Source: Actinocrinis sp046724665
GTDB taxonomy: Bacteria; Actinomycetota; Actinomycetes; Streptomycetales; Catenulisporaceae
Reading direction: 5' to 3'
Length of the DNA: 8,756 bases
Assembly: GCA_046724665.1 (NCBI GenBank)
Contig: JBKOWZ010000079.1
Span: 1-8,756 of the forward strand
The notes below the pieces were generated by a model. That model was not told the origin of the DNA, did no database searches, and worked only from the letters and a program-made list of their open reading frames with translations. Positions within the stretch are counted from its first letter, which is position 1. Every line of letters starts with the position of its first letter. Positions 6,067 to 8,756 of the stretch are shown here, one piece after another. The position numbers and the translations under genes were made by a program.

Positions 6067-6095
6067 AATATCGCAGAATCCTACCGTCGAGGCAA
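6067..6095 (-). promoter_or_regulatory. Candidate promoter of the condensation-like gene
   Basis: On the minus strand TTGCCT (6095-6090) and GATATT (6072-6067) are separated by exactly 17 bp, each with four of six matches to consensus. They lie in a distinctly AT-richer gap (5962-6113) and would give a leader of about 100 nt. The -35 overlaps the putative terminator hairpin of the upstream BAHD gene. Consensus matching only. Confidence 0.35.
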
Positions 6096-6115
6096 TACCC
6101 CTCGGGTGGCGCCTC
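6089..6115 (-). terminator. Candidate two-tier hairpin at the end of the BAHD gene
   Basis: GAGGC (6089-6093) pairs with GCCTC (6111-6115), and inside it ACCC (6097-6100) pairs with GGGT (6104-6107) around a 3-nt loop, with symmetric 3-nt internal loops on both sides. It overlaps the BAHD stop codon (6116-6114). The downstream minus-strand sequence is only moderately T-rich, so termination may be partial. Confidence 0.35.
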
Positions 6116-7469
6116 ACACCAGTTTGCGCACCTGCCGAGCCAGCGGCGGCAGGTCGGACTCGTCACCCGGCTCGCGGAAGCGGTGCAGCAGCTCGGCGCC
6201 CGACGCCCCGCGCAACCGCGCGGCCAGCGCCGCCGGAACCACGAGCGTACACAGGTACCCGGATCCTTCGAAGCCTTCGACGATCCAGGCCACCCACGGC
6301 AGCGGTCGGCCGATCGCCGGGGTGAAGGCGACGGGCCTGCCGCCGCCGAACACCGTGTCGTAGATTCCTGAGCCGCTCCAGTTGCTCACCAGGAAGGTCC
6401 GGTTCGGCGGGTCGAAGCCCAGGGCCATGCATTCGTCGAGCAGCGCCGGTCCACGCCGCGCCAGCAGCCTCCGGCTGGTGCGCAGGCTCAGATGCGAGCG
6501 CGGGAAGTCGTCCACCGCGGCGCGGATCCGGGCCGCGAGCCCCTCGGCCGGGCCGTCCGCCGGGCTCTGGAGGTGGATCTCGCCGACCAGGTTTCCGACG
6601 ATGCCCGGCGGCAGGCCGAGGAAGCGGCGCAGATCCACCGGGCTCGTCAGGGCGCGAACCTCGCTGTCCCCGTCCAGGCGCCGCGCACAGGTGACCACGT
6701 GCGCGGTGAGCACGTCGTTGGCGGACAGGCGCCGCTGCGCGGCCGCGCTGAATTGCTCCTTCATCCGGGCGACCTCGCGCGCGCCGAAGTGGATCTGCAC
6801 CGCGCGGTTGGCCCGCGGCGCCGCCGCGAAGGCCTGGTCGAGCAGGGCCGTCTCCTCGCCGCCGACCATCCGGAAGCCGGGCCGGCCGCTGTCCTCGTCG
6901 GGCAGGACGCCGTCGAGATACGCGCCGCGGTCCGCGACAAGCACCGCCTCAGGCGGCGTGCCGCCCTCCGCGAGGGCCGACCAGGTCTGCATCAGCACCA
7001 TCAGGCTGCGCAGGTCGCCTACCGCGTGCAGCCAGGAGCAGCCCAGCACGGTGCCGCCGTCGGCCAGCCTGCTGATCTGGACCGCGAGCGGCGCCTGCTC
7101 GCCGAGCTGCGCGGCCTTCGGATCCACGTGCTCGACGAAGCCCGACTGGGACAGCGTCATCCGGCCGACCGCCTCGGCCACGGTCTCGTCGGCGTCGTAC
7201 ACGGTCAGCGGCACGCCCGAGTCGTCGCACACGATCTCCAGCGCCCCGGCGCGCCGCCGCAGCCGGCCCGCGAAGGCGGGCAGCCGCTCCAGCGCGCCGG
7301 ACAGCGCGGCGGCGAGCCGGTCCACATCGAGTCCGTGCGCGAAGAAGAACGCCACCGAGACGGACAGCTCGACCAGAAGCAAGTCACTGATATCGCAGCG
7401 GATCACCGTCCCCGGCGCGCTTCCGGCACGCACCGTTCTGGTTTCCCGCAGGCGCGGCCAACCACTCAT
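6114..7469 (-). CDS. BAHD-type acyltransferase (transferase family PF02458-like)
   Basis: This 451-residue protein has the size and landmarks of BAHD acyltransferases, which move an acyl group from CoA to an alcohol or amine. The catalytic HxxxD is H148-A-V-G-D152 in CSWLHAVGDLRSL. A middle segment SANDVLTAHVV (249-259) and VDLRRFLGLPPGIVGNLV (278-295) match the family's A-domain entrance and R-P-P-GN signature. The second landmark, DFGWG in plants, is degenerate here: VFGGGRP (373-379), keeping FG, the last G and RP. No signal peptide or membrane helix is evident. The start is ATG 7469 with a G-rich AGGGGAGGGG stretch upstream. It lies 58 bp after the stop of the condensation-like gene on its right and 152 bp before the one on its left. 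BAHD enzymes are best known from plants and fungi; a bacterial copy between two condensation-like proteins suggests acyl tailoring of a natural product. Acyl donor and acceptor are unknown. Confidence 0.8.
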   Translation of the reverse strand: MSGWPRLRETRTVRAGSAPGTVIRCDISDLLLVELSVSVAFFFAHGLDVDRLAAALSGALERLPAFAGRLRRRAGALEIVCDDSGVPLTVYDADETVAEAVGRMTLSQSGFVEHVDPKAAQLGEQAPLAVQISRLADGGTVLGCSWLHAVGDLRSLMVLMQTWSALAEGGTPPEAVLVADRGAYLDGVLPDEDSGRPGFRMVGGEETALLDQAFAAAPRANRAVQIHFGAREVARMKEQFSAAAQRRLSANDVLTAHVVTCARRLDGDSEVRALTSPVDLRRFLGLPPGIVGNLVGEIHLQSPADGPAEGLAARIRAAVDDFPRSHLSLRTSRRLLARRGPALLDECMALGFDPPNRTFLVSNWSGSGIYDTVFGGGRPVAFTPAIGRPLPWVAWIVEGFEGSGYLCTLVVPAALAARLRGASGAELLHRFREPGDESDLPPLARQVRKLV

Positions 7470-7527
7470 GCCCTGCTCACCCCTCCCCTTGACACGACGA
7501 AGCGCCGGCGCTCAGCCGTCGGCGGTC

Positions 7528-8756
7528 TCAAACGCCGGCGGCACGACCGTCGCCCCGCGCGATGACGGGCAGCGACTCCCAGGACCGCGGATCGTCGGCG
7601 ATCAGAGGGCTGCCGTCGTGGATCACATACTCGTGCGGTGCTCGCGCGGTCTCCCACCCGGAGAGCGCGCCGCTGACACCGCTGTTCCCGGCCCAGGCCG
7701 ACTCCTCGGGCGCCTCGGTCGTCTTCGGCCGGCTGAACAGCACGCCCATCACCGCGCGGTGCGCCTCTTCGGGCGTGATCGGCCGGCCGTCCGGCGCGAT
7801 CCGCGCGACCAGCCGTCCGTCGCGGACCTCGACGATGCTCGGCCGCTTGTCCAGCGCCGCCTCCAGCAGCTGCGCGGCGGCGCGCAGGTCGATCCACGAG
7901 TCGTCGATCCGCCGCCACTCGCCGTCGCGGCGCGCGCGCTCGATCCCGGTGAGCTCGGCCAGTTCGTCCAGCGGCACGGCGCGGGTCGCCGCCTCGCCGA
8001 GCAGGCGCAGCAGGCCGCGCGCGAAGCGCTCGGTCTCCTCGCGGCCGAACAGCTGCGGATCAGTGCTCAGCGACAGTTCGACGCAGCCGCTCAGGCGCCA
8101 GACGTTGAGCATGATCCGCACCGGGACGTACTCGGCGGGCGACCAGGCCAGGTCCGGATCGGTCGGCGGGTTCGGCCGGTCGCGCGTCGCCGCCTCGGGA
8201 ACGGTCGTACTCAGGTCGTTGAGCACCACGTGCCGCGCGAACCGCGAGCCGCGCCGGTACGCGGTCTCGTCGATCAGGCGCCAGATGGCCTCGGAGTCGA
8301 AGGTGCTGTGCCAGTACCCTGCCAGGGCCGCCGCGCCGGCGGCGCCGATCAGCCGGTCGAAGTCCGGCGCGTCGGCGTCGAGGCAGATCAGCGCGTCCTG
8401 TGCCAGGGTGCCGACATACCCTTCGAGGCCCGGCCGGTGCCGGTTCGAGGAGAGCGCCGCGACGACCACCCTCGGCTGGTCGGCCCGGTGGGCGACCAGC
8501 GCCGTGTACGCGGCGAGCATGATCGCGGACGGACCGGCGCCGGTGCGCTGCGCGGCGGCCCGCAGCGCCTCGGCCGCGGCGACCGAGCGCACGACAAGCG
8601 TGGGCAGCAGTCCGGCGGACGGGCCGATGCCGCTGTCCGCGAAAACCGCCTGCGGACCGTCCATCAGGATCCGCTCCCAGTGCCGCAGCGAGGCCTTCGC
8701 GCGGCGCGCCCCGGACGCGGAGCGCTCCTGCACGGCCAGTTCGCGCGGCACCGGCC
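7528..8756 (-). CDS. Condensation-domain-like protein with C-terminal extension (5' truncated by window)
   Basis: The frame is open to the right edge and ends with TGA at 7530-7528; the GTG at 8751 is an internal codon, so the start is outside. Residue numbers count from it. Residues 1-265 are the second half of a condensation domain and match the other copy segment by segment: SLRHWERIL (21-29) against LKHWGRIL; SNRHRPGLEGYVGTLAQ (102-118) against DNRFRPGL...SQ; then a DAPDFDRL helix. The half that would hold HHxxxDG lies beyond the window. Residues 270-407 are not part of a normal condensation domain. They contain RIDDSWIDLRAA, a helix, DGRLVARIAPDG, ITPEEAHRAV and a late APHEYVIHDGSPL. This order resembles the small C-terminal subdomain of adenylation enzymes, without the conserved catalytic Lys near the end. 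That comparison is inference. The gene is probably cotranscribed with the BAHD gene 58 bp downstream. Confidence 0.75.
   Translation of the reverse strand, partial: PVPRELAVQERSASGARRAKASLRHWERILMDGPQAVFADSGIGPSAGLLPTLVVRSVAAAEALRAAAQRTGAGPSAIMLAAYTALVAHRADQPRVVVAALSSNRHRPGLEGYVGTLAQDALICLDADAPDFDRLIGAAGAAALAGYWHSTFDSEAIWRLIDETAYRRGSRFARHVVLNDLSTTVPEAATRDRPNPPTDPDLAWSPAEYVPVRIMLNVWRLSGCVELSLSTDPQLFGREETERFARGLLRLLGEAATRAVPLDELAELTGIERARRDGEWRRIDDSWIDLRAAAQLLEAALDKRPSIVEVRDGRLVARIAPDGRPITPEEAHRAVMGVLFSRPKTTEAPEESAWAGNSGVSGALSGWETARAPHEYVIHDGSPLIADDPRSWESLPVIARGDGRAAGV

Noticed and set aside
7503..7540. CGCCGGCG repeated at 7503-7510 and 7533-7540
   Set aside because: This self-complementary GC word is frequent by chance at this base composition. 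There is no T-run and the second copy lies in the coding end of the right-hand gene.
6492..7565. Plus-strand open frame of 357 codons opposite the BAHD gene
   Set aside because: It is antisense to a gene with HxxxD and other BAHD landmarks, and its translation is Arg/His-rich with no domain signal.
1..8756. tRNA, rRNA, CRISPR arrays, insertion sequences and attachment sites
   Set aside because: No cloverleaf-like tract, regularly spaced repeats, transposase or integrase sequence, or terminal inverted repeats could be found by reading both strands.

Overview
The window is high-GC DNA with the look of an actinomycete chromosome. Evidence for this is the strong G/C bias at third codon positions, a DUF1707 protein (an actinobacterial family), and a 4-hydroxyphenylpyruvate dioxygenase that closely resembles the Streptomyces avermitilis enzyme as I remember it. 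The species cannot be named from the sequence.

Layout, left to right. (1) Positions 1-554, + strand: the 3' part of a DUF1707 protein with a beta-repeat tail. (2) Positions 555-668: a convergent gap with two small hairpins and a 10-bp palindrome. (3) Positions 669-3939, - strand: a compact tyrosine-catabolic operon, read right to left as 4-hydroxyphenylpyruvate dioxygenase (HPD), homogentisate 1,2-dioxygenase (HGD), and a conserved protein of unknown function whose ATG overlaps the HGD stop (TGATG). (4) Positions 3940-4071: an AT-richer divergent promoter region with a perfect 17-bp dyad, a 17-bp-spaced direct repeat and a plausible HPD promoter. (5) Positions 4072-4605, + strand: an Lrp/AsnC-family regulator, probably the local regulator of the operon. 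(6) Positions 4591-8756, - strand: two free-standing proteins related to NRPS condensation domains flank a BAHD-type acyltransferase. The rightmost one is cut by the window edge.

How the genes work together. HPD converts 4-hydroxyphenylpyruvate to homogentisate and HGD opens its ring to maleylacetoacetate. The third, translationally coupled gene probably acts in or next to this pathway, but its activity is unknown. No maleylacetoacetate isomerase or fumarylacetoacetase is visible here. The right half looks like part of an accessory biosynthetic locus in which three CoA- or carrier-type acyltransferase folds (condensation-like, BAHD, condensation-like) sit together. No complete adenylation domain, carrier-protein domain or thioesterase is present in the window.

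The least familiar parts are the two condensation-like proteins. One has the active-site motif changed from HHxxxDG to NHxxxDA. The other carries a C-terminal extension of about 140 residues that faintly resembles the small C-terminal subdomain of an adenylation enzyme. Whether the catabolic operon and the acyltransferase set are functionally linked is not shown by the sequence; their convergent ends overlap by 15 nt.
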